Source: Mycoplasmataceae bacterium (lineage in GTDB: Bacteria; Bacillota_I; Bacilli_A; Mycoplasmatales; Mycoplasmoidaceae). From it: a stretch of DNA of 49,592 nt. The notes beneath the pieces are model-generated. The model ran no database searches. It was not told where the DNA came from and saw only the letters and a program-made list of their open reading frames with translations. The DNA is taken from positions 1 to 49,592 of the forward strand of contig JAISKD010000009.1 of assembly GCA_031261065.1 (NCBI GenBank), read 5' to 3'. Numbering within the stretch: position 1 is the first letter of the stretch; each line of letters opens with the position of its first letter. The position numbers were made by a program, and so were the translations under genes. Below, in pieces: positions 1-9,884 of this stretch.

Positions 1-441
1 CAAGTTCACGAAACAATCTCTAAAACAATTCAAGATACAGCTGTTAAGAGTTACAAAGCTCCAGTTAACAAAAAAGTTAATGAATTAGCTGCTAAAAAAG
101 GAATAAAGATTGCTAAGCCGGCTAAGGTTGCTAAACCAACAGTTACTGCTTATAAACCCGCTGCTAAAGTTGCTCCAGTTGCTGTAAGCAATGAAAAAGC
201 TAAACAAGCTGCTATAGTTCTTGCTAAGCACTCTACTAAAAAACAAATTAAGAAAGCCGCTTCTGCAAAAGTTGCCGCTCCAGTTGTCGCAAAGAAAGCT
301 GCTTCTAAGCCAGCTGCTAAAGTTGTTGCAAAGAAAGCCGCTAAGAAATCTGTAAAAGCTGCTCCTGCTAAAGTTGTCGCTAAGAAAGTTTCTAAACCAG
401 TTGCAAAGAAAGCCGCTTCTAAGAAATCATCTAAGAAATAG
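1..441 (+). CDS. Lys/Ala-rich histone H1-like protein, C-terminal part
   Basis: The frame is open from the first base to a TAG at 439-441, so 146 residues of the C-terminus are visible and the start lies outside the window. The composition is extreme: mostly Ala, Lys, Val, Pro and Ser, with repeated short units such as VAKKAASK and PAAKVVAKKAAKK. This is the texture of histone H1-like tails and of basic DNA- or RNA-binding tails in bacteria; the first 30 visible residues are less biased and may be the end of a folded domain. A nucleoid-associated role is an inference from composition only; a ribosomal-protein or surface-protein tail cannot be excluded without the N-terminus. It ends in a hairpin terminator shared with the convergent ABC-F gene. 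Confidence 0.75.
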   Translation, partial: QVHETISKTIQDTAVKSYKAPVNKKVNELAAKKGIKIAKPAKVAKPTVTAYKPAAKVAPVAVSNEKAKQAAIVLAKHSTKKQIKKAASAKVAAPVVAKKAASKPAAKVVAKKAAKKSVKAAPAKVVAKKVSKPVAKKAASKKSSKK

Positions 442-460
442 TTATTGTAAAACTTAAATT

Positions 461-496
461 AATAGACTTATCGCAACAGCGGTAAGTCTATTTTTT
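461..496. terminator. Bidirectional rho-independent terminator
   Basis: The stem AATAGACTTATCGC pairs with GCGGTAAGTCTATT around a short loop and is followed by a T-run on the plus strand. The A-rich left flank gives a poorer T-run on the minus strand. It separates two convergent genes, and the ABC-F stop codon (488-490) lies inside the right arm. Confidence 0.8.
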
Positions 497-2023
497 ATTA
501 ATTTGGATAACTTTCGTAGATCATCCTTGATAGAATGAATGTTCGTGGGTAATTAATAAGATCACACCTTCTCATGCGATTAGTTGTTCTTTAAGTACTT
601 CTTTTGATGCTTCATCAATATGGTTTGTAACCTCATCGAGTACAAGAACATTACATTTAGTTAGCATTAAGATACATAATTTAACTTTAACTTGCTCTCC
701 ACCGGAAAGTGTAGAAATTGGTCTCATTGCTATTTGTCCTTTAACTGCACATTGAGCAAGATACTTTCTTGCAGTAACATCATCAAATTTAGGGAATGCA
801 TCTTTGATGATATCGAAAGCAGATGCATTAGGATTTGGTCAATTTAAATCCTGATCAAAATAACCGAATTTACAATCACTTGTTCATTTATATTCTCCAC
901 CAAGCTTTGGAATTAATCCAAGTAGTGTTTTAATCATAGTTGATTTTCCTATTCCGTTAAATCCTGTAATGATTATTTTTTCACCAGCGTTAATGGTATA
1001 TTTAAGAGGTGGTAATAAAACATGGTCATAACCAACTAATAAATCATTGACCTCTAGAATTATTCCATCTCTTAAATATTCAGATTTGAATTTAAAATCT
1101 GGTTTAGGCAAATCCTTAGCTGGTGGTAGAACATCCATACGTTCCATTTGCTTAAGTTTTGATTGTGCAGACTTAGCAGTTGATGCACGAGCATGGTTCT
1201 TGTCATAATACTCTTGCAAATGAGTAATAGTTTTTTGTTGTTTCTCATATTGCATTTCATAATTCTTTCTGTTTTCTTCCTTTAGTTTTAAATACTGTTG
1301 GAAATTACCAGTATATTTCTTAATATTTTGAAATTCAATATCAATGATACAGTTCGTAACATTATTTAGGAAAGTAAAATCATGGGAAACAATGATATAA
1401 CAACCATCAAAATCATTTAGATATCTTGCTAATCAATCAACATGTTCTTTATCTAAAAAGTTTGTTGGTTCATCCATCATTAAAACATCTGGTTTTTCTA
1501 ATAATAGCTTAGCTAGAATAACTTTTGCTCTTTGTCCACCAGATATTTTAGAAAGTAATGTATCCATACCGAGTTTTTGAATTCCTAAACCAGCAGCAAT
1601 TTTATTAATTGTACTGTCAAGGTCATAAAATCCAGAATACATTAATTTATTTGAAAGTTCCTCAGCTTTCTCAGTTAACTTATCGGTCATTTCAACTCCC
1701 ATTTGTTCATAAACCTTGTTTAGTTCTTGCTCAGCAGCAAATAGTGGAGCAAATGAGAGTTTTAAAAATTCCATGATAGAAACATCTTTTTCAATTTCAG
1801 CATGTTGGTCAAGGTATCCAATACGTGCATCCTTTTGTCAAGTAATAGAACCTTGGTCATGTTCAACCTTACCCACTAATATATTTATCAGAGTTGACTT
1901 TCCTGCACCATTTTGACCAACAACACCCATTTTATCGCCCTTATATAAGTTAAAAGCAACATCTTTATAAAGAAGTCTGTTTTTTATAGAATAATTTAGA
2001 TCTTTAACTTCTAAAATTGCCAT
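488..2023 (-). CDS. ABC-F family ATP-binding protein
   Basis: 511 residues with two ABC ATPase domains and no membrane segments, as in the ABC-F family, whose members act on the ribosome (translation factors and antibiotic-resistance proteins) rather than as transporters. The first domain has Walker A GQNGAGKST at residues 36-44, signature SGGQRAK and Walker B/DEPTNFLD. After a charged linker the second has Walker A GFNGIGKST, signature LSGGEQVK and the variant Walker B DEVTNHID, with Val where Pro is usual. Several TGA codons must be read as Trp to join the frame. The ATG at 2021-2023 is the first start after a TATAAT about ten bases upstream. Which ABC-F subgroup it belongs to cannot be told by eye. 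It is probably transcribed alone, with the HIT gene upstream on the same strand 75 bp away. Confidence 0.93.
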
Positions 2024-2098
2024 ACCTAAGTTTATTATAAACTTTGATACTTCAAGGAAGGTATAAATTTTATATAGAATACCTCTTCCAGTAATACT

Positions 2099-2539
2099 TT
2101 ACTTAGAGGCTTTTAGGATTTTTTTGTAAACAACAGCAACGTCATCAACATATCTAACGGTTGGTGTTGTTTCAAATTTATTGTCTACGACGTGAGGATT
2201 TGTATATCCTTCACCTTTACCATATTTTGGTATGACATGCATGTGAAAATGCATGATTACTTGTCCTGCAATCTGTTCTTCGTTGCTAATATAATTAAAG
2301 CCTCAAGGTTTTAGAGAAGAATTTTTAATTATATTAGCAACTTCTTTAGTTAATTGTATTACATCATTAAGACTTTCTTCATCACATTCACTAAGATTTT
2401 TAAAGTGTTTCTTTGAAATAACCAACGTGTGACCGTCAGATACTGGATTAACATCCAGAAAAGCTATTGCACCTTTATTTTCGGCGACAATTTTAGCTGG
2501 TATTATTTTATTAATAATATCACAAAATAAACAACTCAT
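2099..2539 (-). CDS. HIT family nucleotide-binding hydrolase
   Basis: 146 residues. The N-terminus CLFCDIINKIIPAKIV and the segment FLDVNPVSDGHTLVISKKH are typical of the HIT (HinT/Hit) family of purine nucleoside phosphoramidate or dinucleotide hydrolases. The histidine triad is present as HFHMH followed by VIP. The two N-terminal Cys (residues 3 and 6) resemble the zinc-binding pair seen in some HIT proteins, but the rest of a zinc site is not evident. One TGA is read as Trp just before the GFNY segment. Length and motif order match the family. The precise substrate cannot be read from sequence. Confidence 0.93.
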
Positions 2540-2574
2540 ATGTATATAGTTTAGTATATAATATATCTATTATT

Positions 2575-2940
2575 ATGGCAAACGAAAGATTAACAGTTGA
2601 AGATATTGAAAAAATGTCTGAAAATGAATGGCAAGACTACAGAAAAGCTAGTTGAGACAAAAAGAGAGAGCAACATGCTGGTGCTGCTCCTACTTGATAT
2701 TTAAGCAACAAGGATGAATTTGTTAAGTTCATGACTGAACAAAATGCTAGACTAGCTAAAAGAAATATTAAGCCATCTATCAATCCATCAGAAATTGCTA
2801 ATTACAGCGATTCTCAATGGTCTGAATATCGTGAGAAACAATGAGCTAAAAAGGGAGCTGCATATAAAGGCGATATTCCTCCTTGATACTTAAAGAGTAA
2901 AGAAGACTTCGTTAAATATTTAAAAGAACACCAAAAATAA
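2575..2940 (+). CDS. Small protein of two Trp-rich repeats
   Basis: 121 residues from an ATG 12 bases after a TATAAT box to TAA, open only when four TGA codons are read as Trp; in the standard code it breaks into short pieces. It consists of two copies of a ~45-residue unit with the pattern W-x-x-Y-R-x-x-x-W-x-K-K, a small Ala/Gly stretch, then WYL-x-x-K-x-(E/D)-F-V-K. Unit 1 spans about residues 20-58 and unit 2 about 81-119. There is no signal peptide or membrane segment. I do not recognise the family. Conserved aromatic and basic residues at equal spacing would suit nucleic-acid or peptide binding, but this is a guess. It is divergent from the HIT gene and ends in its own terminator. Confidence 0.8.
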
Positions 2941-2953
2941 TTGGTGTTTTTTA
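2927..2953 (+). terminator. Rho-independent terminator
   Basis: AACACCAA pairs with TTGGTGTT, followed by a T-run. The left arm overlaps the last codons of the preceding small gene. The stop codon of the convergent AAA ATPase begins immediately beyond it. Confidence 0.75.
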
Positions 2954-2955
2954 TT

Positions 2956-4278
2956 CTACAAGTTATTTATTTCTTGGAAAAACAATGAGAAAATATACCA
3001 AGGCATAGTGAAGATATTGTTGATGAAACCAATATTACCATTGTTAGTTTTAATGGCTATTGATTTTTCAGTAACTGATTTTTGTAATGTTAAAGCTTTA
3101 GAATTTGAAGATTTTACTTCAATCAGCTTGATATTATTTTCTGATTCAAAGACGAAATCAACATCTTCACTAGAGTTTTCATTAGGTTTATAGTAAAATA
3201 ACTCTTTATTGTTAAAAACTATTATATTTGCAATAGCATTTTCATAAATACCACCCTTATTTTCACCCAATAAATCATTTATTAATTTCATTTGAGCGTG
3301 GCCCTTGATCATACTACATAAAAGTCCTATATCATTTAAATATACTTTAAAAAAACCGTTGTCAATATAGCTGCTCAGTGGTGAATCGATTTTTTTAATC
3401 TTGTATGAATAGTGAATAATGTTGGAGTCTTTCAATCAATTTAAAGAAGCAATGTATTCTCTAGACTTCGCATTTTTATTAACAAACTTATACTGAAATT
3501 TTGAATTCTCTTTCATTAACTGATGTGGAATACTGGCGAAGCAATCTCTGATTTTATCCTTCATACTTGCAGGTGCATACTTTGCTATATCTTGATAATA
3601 GTCTTCGACTATATCATTTTGTTTCTTAAATGTTTTTCCATAATCATTTTCTTCTAAAAAAATAGCAACAACTTCTGGCATTCCTCCTATGGTCATGTAT
3701 TTTTTAAATATTTCAAGATACTTATCATTAACAACAGAAGAAATTTGACTTTTGCTATTAAACGAATTAGTTAATGATTTCTTCAAGTCACTAGTATCAA
3801 TACCATTTGCTCATAAAAATTCTTCAAAATCCATTGGATACATTTTTAAATGCTCAATATGTCCAACTGGTCATGATATGCTTTCTTTTTTTCTTATACC
3901 CATTAAAGAACCACTAGCAATAATATCGCATTTCTTTTCTATATCTAAAAATTTTAGACTTGCAACGGCTTTCCCACATTCTTGAATTTCATCAAAAAAC
4001 AACAATGTGTCTCTATCTATTTTTACTTGAAATAGTAATCCTATATCATCCAGTATTCTAATAGGGTCAAGATTGAATTCAAAAATTTCTTGTAGTTCAG
4101 GATGTTTAATAAAATTTAATATGATCAAATTTTTATAATTCTCCCTACCGAATCTTTCAATTATTTCACTTTTTCCAATTTGTCTGGCACCCTCAACTAG
4201 CAATACATGCTTTTGATTGCGCTTTCATTCGGATATCTCATCATATATCTTTCTTTTAAACTGTAAATGCATATACAT
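2956..4278 (-). CDS. AAA family ATPase, DUF4143-type
   Basis: 440 residues if the ATG at 4276-4278 is used. The N-terminus HLQFKRKIYDEISEWKR followed by Walker A GARQIGKS (residues 30-37), Walker B LLFFDEIQEC and an ASGSL sensor-like motif is the signature of the AAA_14/DUF4143 group. The C-terminal half carries the nuclease-like segment DVDFVFES...IKLIEVKSS typical of DUF4143. These proteins are common in Bacteroidetes, Spirochaetes and gut Firmicutes, often scattered as accessory genes of unknown role. Three TGA codons are read as Trp. An upstream in-frame GTG at 4315-4317 would add 13 residues (VRIYTFSQVEAYN) and lies within a 32-bp repeat, so the start is uncertain. Confidence 0.88.
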
Positions 4279-4298
4279 ATTATAGGCTTCAACTTGTG

Positions 4299-4375
4299 AA
4301 AATGTGTAAATTCTCACCTTTTCACTACTTAAAATGTGTAAATTCTCACCTTTTCATTACTTAAAATGTGTAAAT
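4299..4375. repeat. 32-bp tandem direct repeat upstream of the AAA ATPase
   Basis: Two full units at 4299-4330 and 4331-4362 differ by one base (cactactt versus cattactt). A third partial unit follows at 4363-4375. Each unit on the minus strand contains AAAAGG directly followed by GTGAGAATTTACACATTTT. The copy nearest the gene runs into the ATPase frame, while the other copies stop at TAA after six codons. The period of 32 is not a multiple of 3. Confidence 0.9.
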
Positions 4376-4467
4376 CAATCTACATTACACCAATTTTAGT
4401 TGAAAGTTTTTTATTTTAAATAACCTCCACAATATCTATATGTTAAAATAAAATACATAATAATTAA

Positions 4468-5400
4468 ATGAAAAAGTCTATAAATATATTTCTGTATTTG
4501 CCGATAGTATTTGGTGCCACTGCACCACTATTATTTATGAATAGTTGTGGCGATGAACCGTTTGTGGCTCATATACTTCCTGAAGAATATTACATGATTG
4601 ATGACTCTGGTGCTTTTACTGGGATAGCAGACAATAAGGACGTTGAAAATTATAATGAAATAGTTGTTCCTGCTAGTGTAACAAGCTTTGGATATAATAC
4701 AGGCAATCCTGATGCTGACCCACATGACTTCTATAATTTACAGAAGTATCCAAATATTACTTCAATTGTTTTTGAAGAAGGTAGTCAATGTAGTTTCTTT
4801 CCTAATAAAGTAAGCTGAGGAACTAACGGCAGCTGACCATTAAGATATATAACTAATTTCGATACAAGTAATATTGTTGTTCCGTTTGCGTATGGAACAA
4901 ACTTTTTCTCTTATTTTATATCATTACAAAATCTTCACTTTACCACCAATTTTGATGGTGGCGGATATGAACTATTTTGGAACCATTGGCTAATGAAGGG
5001 CGGAGGAACAAATATTTATATTGATAAAAGACCAGGGAATCCTTTTACTTTAAGTACTGATCTTATAGGGTATGACGGAAGTGGAGACCACTCATCTAGT
5101 TATATGGGAATAAAATCTATACATATAGATGCAGATGTAGCTTCTATTAAAAGTAGAGCCATCCGTAATCTAGGGAATTTAACTGATTTGTATTTATATG
5201 GGCATGCACCAGCAGACCCTTCCGAAATTGCAAATAACTGACTTGGAAACGGTGGCGAGGATGCAAATTCTTTTCACTCAAAGTTAAGAATACATACAAA
5301 AACAGGTTTGGGCTGATTGGAAATTCTCGAAGATCCTAATAGAACATGGAATACAACCCCATCAGGTGGATTAAATCCCAACAATATAATTGTAGCTTAG
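4468..5400 (+). CDS. Surface lipoprotein
   Basis: 310 residues. A basic N-terminus and hydrophobic stretch end in MNSC, a plausible lipobox with Cys27 as the lipidation site, so the mature protein is probably anchored to the outside of the membrane. The rest is Asn/Asp/Gly-rich with aromatic clusters and no recognised enzyme motif. Segments such as IKSIHIDADVASIKSRAIRNLGNLTDLYLYG resemble a degenerate BspA-type LRR_5 repeat. A CATAAT box six bases before the ATG suggests a short or absent leader. It is followed 65 bp later by a larger LRR protein in the same direction. Function unknown; adhesion is inferred from family and location only. Confidence 0.85.
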
Positions 5401-5453
5401 CCAATTTCTTCACTATTTAATTTTTATAATTTATATACATAAAGAAATAAATA

Positions 5454-5459
5454 TATAAA
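5454..5459 (+). promoter_or_regulatory. -10 box, TATAAA six bases before the start codon
   Basis: TATAAA is followed by six bases and then the ATG at 5466. Transcription starting 6-7 bases after the box would begin at the start codon, giving a leaderless mRNA. Confidence 0.5.
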
Positions 5460-5465
5460 TAAGAT

Positions 5466-6806
5466 ATGGGAATTAGATTAACCTATCGTCAATTAGCTAA
5501 GAGAGTTAAGAGGCAAAAAAGAAATATTATTTTGCTTCTTTGCTCTGCTGCTATAGTCGGTGTAGGAATAGGAGTTGTTGATGCAATACTACAAGCTCCA
5601 GATGATGATAAAACACCTAAGGGTTCTATACCTGAAGAATTTTTAGATGTATACCCTAGTGGAGATAAGAGAATTCTTAGAGGGTTTGCTAGCGGTGTAA
5701 CGCTTGATAAATTATCAAAATATAGTGTTCTTTATATTTATGGTGATATTACCGATATACAACATAATGCATTTGACCAGATAGCCCATCCTGGTGATAT
5801 AAGACATGATATACCGGACAGTATTGATAATATCTCATTTAGTCCATACACAGACCTAGGTTATAACATTGAGCAATATGCATTTAGAGGTTCATGAAGC
5901 TTAGATCATTTTAAATATTTCAATCACGTTAATTCAATTGGTGATTATGCTTTTGCATATTGCTCAAACATTGTTAATGTTCCAGAATTTGATTCCGATT
6001 TAATAAGTATTGGCAAAGGTGCTTTTGAAGGTTGTGCAAGGATGTCTGGAGAATTAACTGTCAATAACACCATTGCTAGTATTGGTGAATCAGCATTTGA
6101 AGGATGTGAATCATTAACAGGAACACTTTCTGTTTCTTCTCTTATTCAATCTATACCAAGACGTGCCTTTTATGATTGTGTAAGCATATCTGATGTTGAA
6201 ATGTACGAAGGATCAAACCTACTTCATATTGGTGATGAAGCATTTGAAGGATGTGAAAACTTAGAAAGCTTTGATCTTTCTGTCTTGGAATCACTTGAAG
6301 ATATTGGTTACGAATCATTTGCGGGTTGCACCAAATTAACCGAAGTTAATATCGATGGATTAAATTTATTAAGTGAGATTGGCGACAGTGCATTTGAAGG
6401 ATGTACTGCTCTTGAAGATGTAAACTTTGGTGGTAACAACATGCTTTGATCATTAGGTGAAAGTTGTTTTAAGGATTGTACATCTTTACAATACTTAGAT
6501 ACACAAGATACTTATATCTCTGTGTTTAATGACAATTGTTTTTCTGGTTGTACTTCAATAGCTGGAACATTCATTTTTCCACAATCAACACAAACAATTG
6601 GTAGCAATGTTTTATTAGGTAGTACTGTTGATCAACTATGATTTAAAACTATTTCTCCTATACCTACTATAAAGATAGATTCATTACCTTATGATCAATT
6701 ACTATCTGATGGTGGTATCATTGTACCACGTGGAGAGATAGACGACTATACAGAATCTAGTGAAATATGACTTAGCTATATTTCAAAGATGATGCAAGCC
6801 GACTAA
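5466..6806 (+). CDS. BspA-like LRR_5 surface protein, membrane anchored
   Basis: 446 residues. A basic N-terminus (residues 1-19) precedes one membrane helix (about 20-42), so it looks like a type II single-pass protein with the body outside. From about residue 120 it carries tandem leucine-rich repeats of the BspA/LRR_5 type, with the pattern I-G-x-x-A-F-x-G-C-x-x-L: for example SIGESAFEGCESL, HIGDEAFEGCENL, DIGYESFAGCTKL and EIGDSAFEGCTAL. BspA-like proteins of Treponema, Bacteroides and Trichomonas mediate host binding; an adhesin role here is inference. Three or more TGA codons join the fragments. No lipobox is present, unlike the neighbouring gene. Confidence 0.9.
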
Positions 6807-6810
6807 ATAA

Positions 6811-6837
6811 TTAGCACTCTATATGTGAGACTGCTAA
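6811..6837 (+). promoter_or_regulatory. CIRCE operator (HrcA site) of clpB
   Basis: TTAGCACTC, nine bases, then GACTGCTAA. This differs from the canonical inverted repeat (TTAGCACTC-N9-GAGTGCTAA) at one position. It lies nine bases upstream of the clpB -10 box, over the -35/spacer region, so bound HrcA would block transcription. Confidence 0.93.
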
Positions 6838-6846
6838 TTATTTTAG

Positions 6847-6852
6847 TATAAT
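6847..6852 (+). promoter_or_regulatory. -10 box of clpB, leaderless
   Basis: TATAAT ends six bases before the clpB ATG at 6859. No Shine-Dalgarno site fits between them, so the transcript is probably leaderless. Confidence 0.7.
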
Positions 6853-6858
6853 AAGGGT

Positions 6859-8988
6859 ATGGATTTTAATTTTAAACCTGCGACTGATTCTAAGAACGCT
6901 TTAGAAACATACGGACGTAACCTCAATGATGAGGTAATCAATAATAGAATAGACCCAATCATTGGTCGTGATGAAGAAATTCGTAGACTGATTGAAATTT
7001 TATCGCGTAAAACTAAGAATAACCCAGTGTTAATAGGAGAACCTGGTGTTGGTAAAACAGCAATTGTTGAAGGTTTTGCTCAACGTATTGTAAATGGTGA
7101 TGTACCAGAAAATTTAAAAGACAAGGTTGTTATTGAATTATCGTTACCTTCATTAATTGCTGGTGCTAGTTATCAAGGGCAATTTGAAGAGCGTTTAAAT
7201 GCTGTTATAAAGCAAGCAACTGACTCAGTTGGTAAATATATTCTATTTATTGATGAAATACACCAATTAGTTGGTGCTGGTAAAAATAGTGGTGGAGCAA
7301 TGGATGCTGCCAATATCTTTAAACCAATGATGGCAAGAGGGCAAGTTAAAGTAATTGGAGCAACTACTTTGAATGAGTATAGAGAATATATAGAGAAAGA
7401 TGGAGCTCTTGAACGTCGTATGCAAAAAATCTTAGTTAAAGAGCCTTCTAGACAAGAAGCATTAACTATTATGCGTGGATTAAAAGAAAGATGAGAGTTA
7501 TATCATAAGGTTCGAATACATGACTCCGCTTTAATAGCCGCAGTTGATTTATCAGATCGTTATATTCCTGACCGTTTTCTGCCTGATAAAGCAATAGACT
7601 TGATTGATGAGGCTGCAGCAAGAGTAAAAGTTGAAATGCATTCACTACCAACTGAATTAGATGATATTAAACGAGAAATAATTCATAGTGAGACTGAAAA
7701 AGCTTCACTATTACATGATGCTGATCCTAAATCACAAAAGAGATTAGAAACAATAGAAGCTACATTAACATCTTTAAAAGAAAAACAAAAGGTTGCAACA
7801 GAACAATGAGAATCTCAAAGGAGCGATCAAGAAGCTCTAAATAAGATTAAAGTTGAAATAGATGCAAATAAAACTAAAATGGATAAGTTTCAGGCAGCTG
7901 GTGAATATGAAAAAGCTTCTAAAATTCTATATGCAGAGATTCCTGAATTAGAGAAGAAAATTAATACGATTGAGAAGAAGATGTCAGAAAATCCAGATAG
8001 CGCTATGCATGATTCTGTCACAGTGAATGAGGTTGCAAATGTTATTTCAAAAGCAACTGGAATTCCACTTAATAAAGTTATGGCTACTGAGAAGACAAAA
8101 CTATTAAATCTTAGTGACGAATTAATGAAAAGTGTTAAAGGACAAAATGGTGCAATAGAAGTTGTAGCAAATGCTGTACTCCGCGGACGTGCGGGGATAA
8201 ATGATCCTAATAAACCAATCGGTTCTTTCTTATTTTTAGGGCCAACAGGAACTGGAAAAACTGAGCTAGCTAAATCACTTGCTCGTGAACTATTTAACTC
8301 TGAAAAATCCATGATTAGAATTGATTGTTCAGAGTTAATGGAAGCTCACTCTGTTTCTAAATTAATTGGTTCTCCTGCTGGTTACATTGGTTATGGTGAC
8401 ACAAACATATTGGCTGAACCAGTTAGACGTAATCCTTATACAGTTGTTTTATTTGATGAAATTGAAAAAGCAAATTCTAAAGTTTTAGACTTGCTTTTAC
8501 AAGTGCTTGACGATGGACAACTTACAGATTCTCAAGGTAAGAAAATTAACTTTAAAAATACGCTAATAATTATGACTTCTAATTTAGGAGCTTCACTAAT
8601 ACTTGAAGATAAGAAAGATCAAGCAGTTGATGAATTGCAAAAATTCTTTAGACCAGAATTCATTAACAGAATTGATGAAATAGTTGTGTTTGATAAATTA
8701 AGTGATGTTACCATTCTTGCAATTATCAAAAAGATGTTGAATGACTTACAACATCGTCTTTCAAATCAAGAATATGATATTGCATTTGATGATAAAATAG
8801 CTGAACATATTAAGAACATCGCATACAGTGCTTCATATGGTGCACGTGCAGTCAACAGGTTTATTCAGAAAAATATTGAAAACTTTTTAGCACAAGAGAT
8901 TCTTTCAAACAAAATCCTTAAGAATAAACCCTATCTAATTTCTCTTGCCAATGGAGCTTTTACAAGCAAAACCAGAACTAAAAACTAG
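6859..8988 (+). CDS. clpB: ATP-dependent disaggregase ClpB
   Basis: 709 residues, shorter than the ~860 of E. coli ClpB because the N-terminal substrate domain is missing and the middle domain is compact, as in other mollicutes. The first AAA domain has Walker A GEPGVGKT (residues 60-67) and Walker [11 protein letters not shown] charged coiled-coil middle domain lies at about 260-370. The second AAA domain has Walker A GPTGTGKT (461-468), Walker [11 protein letters not shown] and the sensor segment [11 protein letters not shown]. It rescues aggregated proteins together with DnaK, whose gene is at the other end of the window and has a matching CIRCE operator. Two TGA codons encode Trp. It converges on the exonuclease gene with one base between the stops. 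Confidence 0.98.
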
Positions 8989-8989
8989 A

Positions 8990-9853
8990 CTATAAATATT
9001 TATCGAATCCAGAAAAATGGTATTTGCTAATTATTTTCTCGATTGCCTTTGTATTTACACCATTGAATATATATTCAATATTAACATTATCAAGAACATT
9101 TCTATCAATAACTGATAATTTTTTGCATAGCATTGCATGGTCTTTGCTACATGAAAACTTCGCTGCTTGTGATGGAGTGAGCTTATCAATGTTCTCAAAA
9201 ATATTTTCAAGGTGGCCTCATTGTTTCAGCAAGTTAACAGCTGAAACCTCACCAATACCTTTTACTCCCATAAGATTGTCCGATGAATCACCTGCTATCC
9301 CTTTAAAATCATTAACTTGTTCTGGTGTCAAGCCAAAGAAATTATCTTTAAATGTCTCTAATGAAACTTTTCTTATATCGCTTATTCCTGTTTTCATTAA
9401 ATTTACAACTGTTAATTCATTTACAAGTTGCAGCATATCCTTGTCAGATGAAAAAATATCAACTTCGACACCATTTTTATTATTCTTTTTGGCATATGAA
9501 CCAATAATATCATCAGCTTCTATACCTTCCATTGACAAAACGTGTACCCCTAGGTCTTCGATTAATTCTTTTAACACAGGTAGTTGCACGAATAAATCCT
9601 CAGGCATAGGTTTTCTTCCTGCTTTATACTCAGCAAATTCATTATGTCTTAATGTTTTCTTTTGATGATCGAAAGCAACAAGCGCATAATCATATTTTGT
9701 TTGAGTCAATATTTTTAAAAGTACTAGTAAAAAAAGCTTAATTGCATTTGCTGGTTGTAAATTTCTTGCTTTATAGTATTCTAATTGATTTAATGAAGCA
9801 TAGAACATTCTATAAACCATTGAATTGCCGTCAATCACTAATGCTTTTTTCAT
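8990..9853 (-). CDS. Stand-alone 5'-3' exonuclease (Pol I N-terminal type)
   Basis: 287 residues, matching the 5'-nuclease domain of DNA polymerase I without a polymerase. Visible family motifs are VIDGNSMVYRMFYA at the N-terminus, VAFDHQKKTLRHNEFAEYKAGR, EADDIIGSYA and SSDKDMLQL. The helix-three-turn helix GDSSDNLMGVKGIGEVSA binds DNA downstream. The Asp residues in these motifs coordinate the two-metal centre. Stand-alone versions are usual in mollicutes, where they remove RNA primers and flaps. It is divergent from the ATP-dependent ligase at 9885 with a 31-bp shared promoter region, so nick processing and sealing may be co-expressed. One TGA (Trp) splits it. A TATAAT lies nine bases before the ATG. 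Confidence 0.95.
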
Positions 9854-9872
9854 TATGAGAATATTATATATT

Positions 9873-9878
9873 TATAAT
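9873..9878 (+). promoter_or_regulatory. -10 box of the DNA ligase, leaderless spacing
   Basis: TATAAT followed by ATTTAC and the ATG at 9885. The 31-bp region to the divergent exonuclease gene also contains a TATAAT on the minus strand, so the two promoters overlap. Confidence 0.65.
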
Positions 9879-9884
9879 ATTTAC

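Noticed and set aside
4299-4375. A CRISPR-like array at the 32-bp repeats
   Set aside because: Units are directly abutting without spacers, and no cas genes are present.
7492-7494. Frameshifts or nonsense mutations breaking clpB and other core genes
   Set aside because: All breaks are TGA at Trp positions, with intact flanking frames, which is genetic code 4 rather than gene decay.
7890-8312. Minus-strand frame of 140 codons inside clpB
   Set aside because: Opposite the conserved second AAA domain of ClpB; no independent motif.
9024-9665. Plus-strand open frame of 213 codons opposite the exonuclease
   Set aside because: Shadow of the exonuclease gene, whose motifs are all on the minus strand; composition is Ser/Leu/Phe-rich as expected of an antisense frame.
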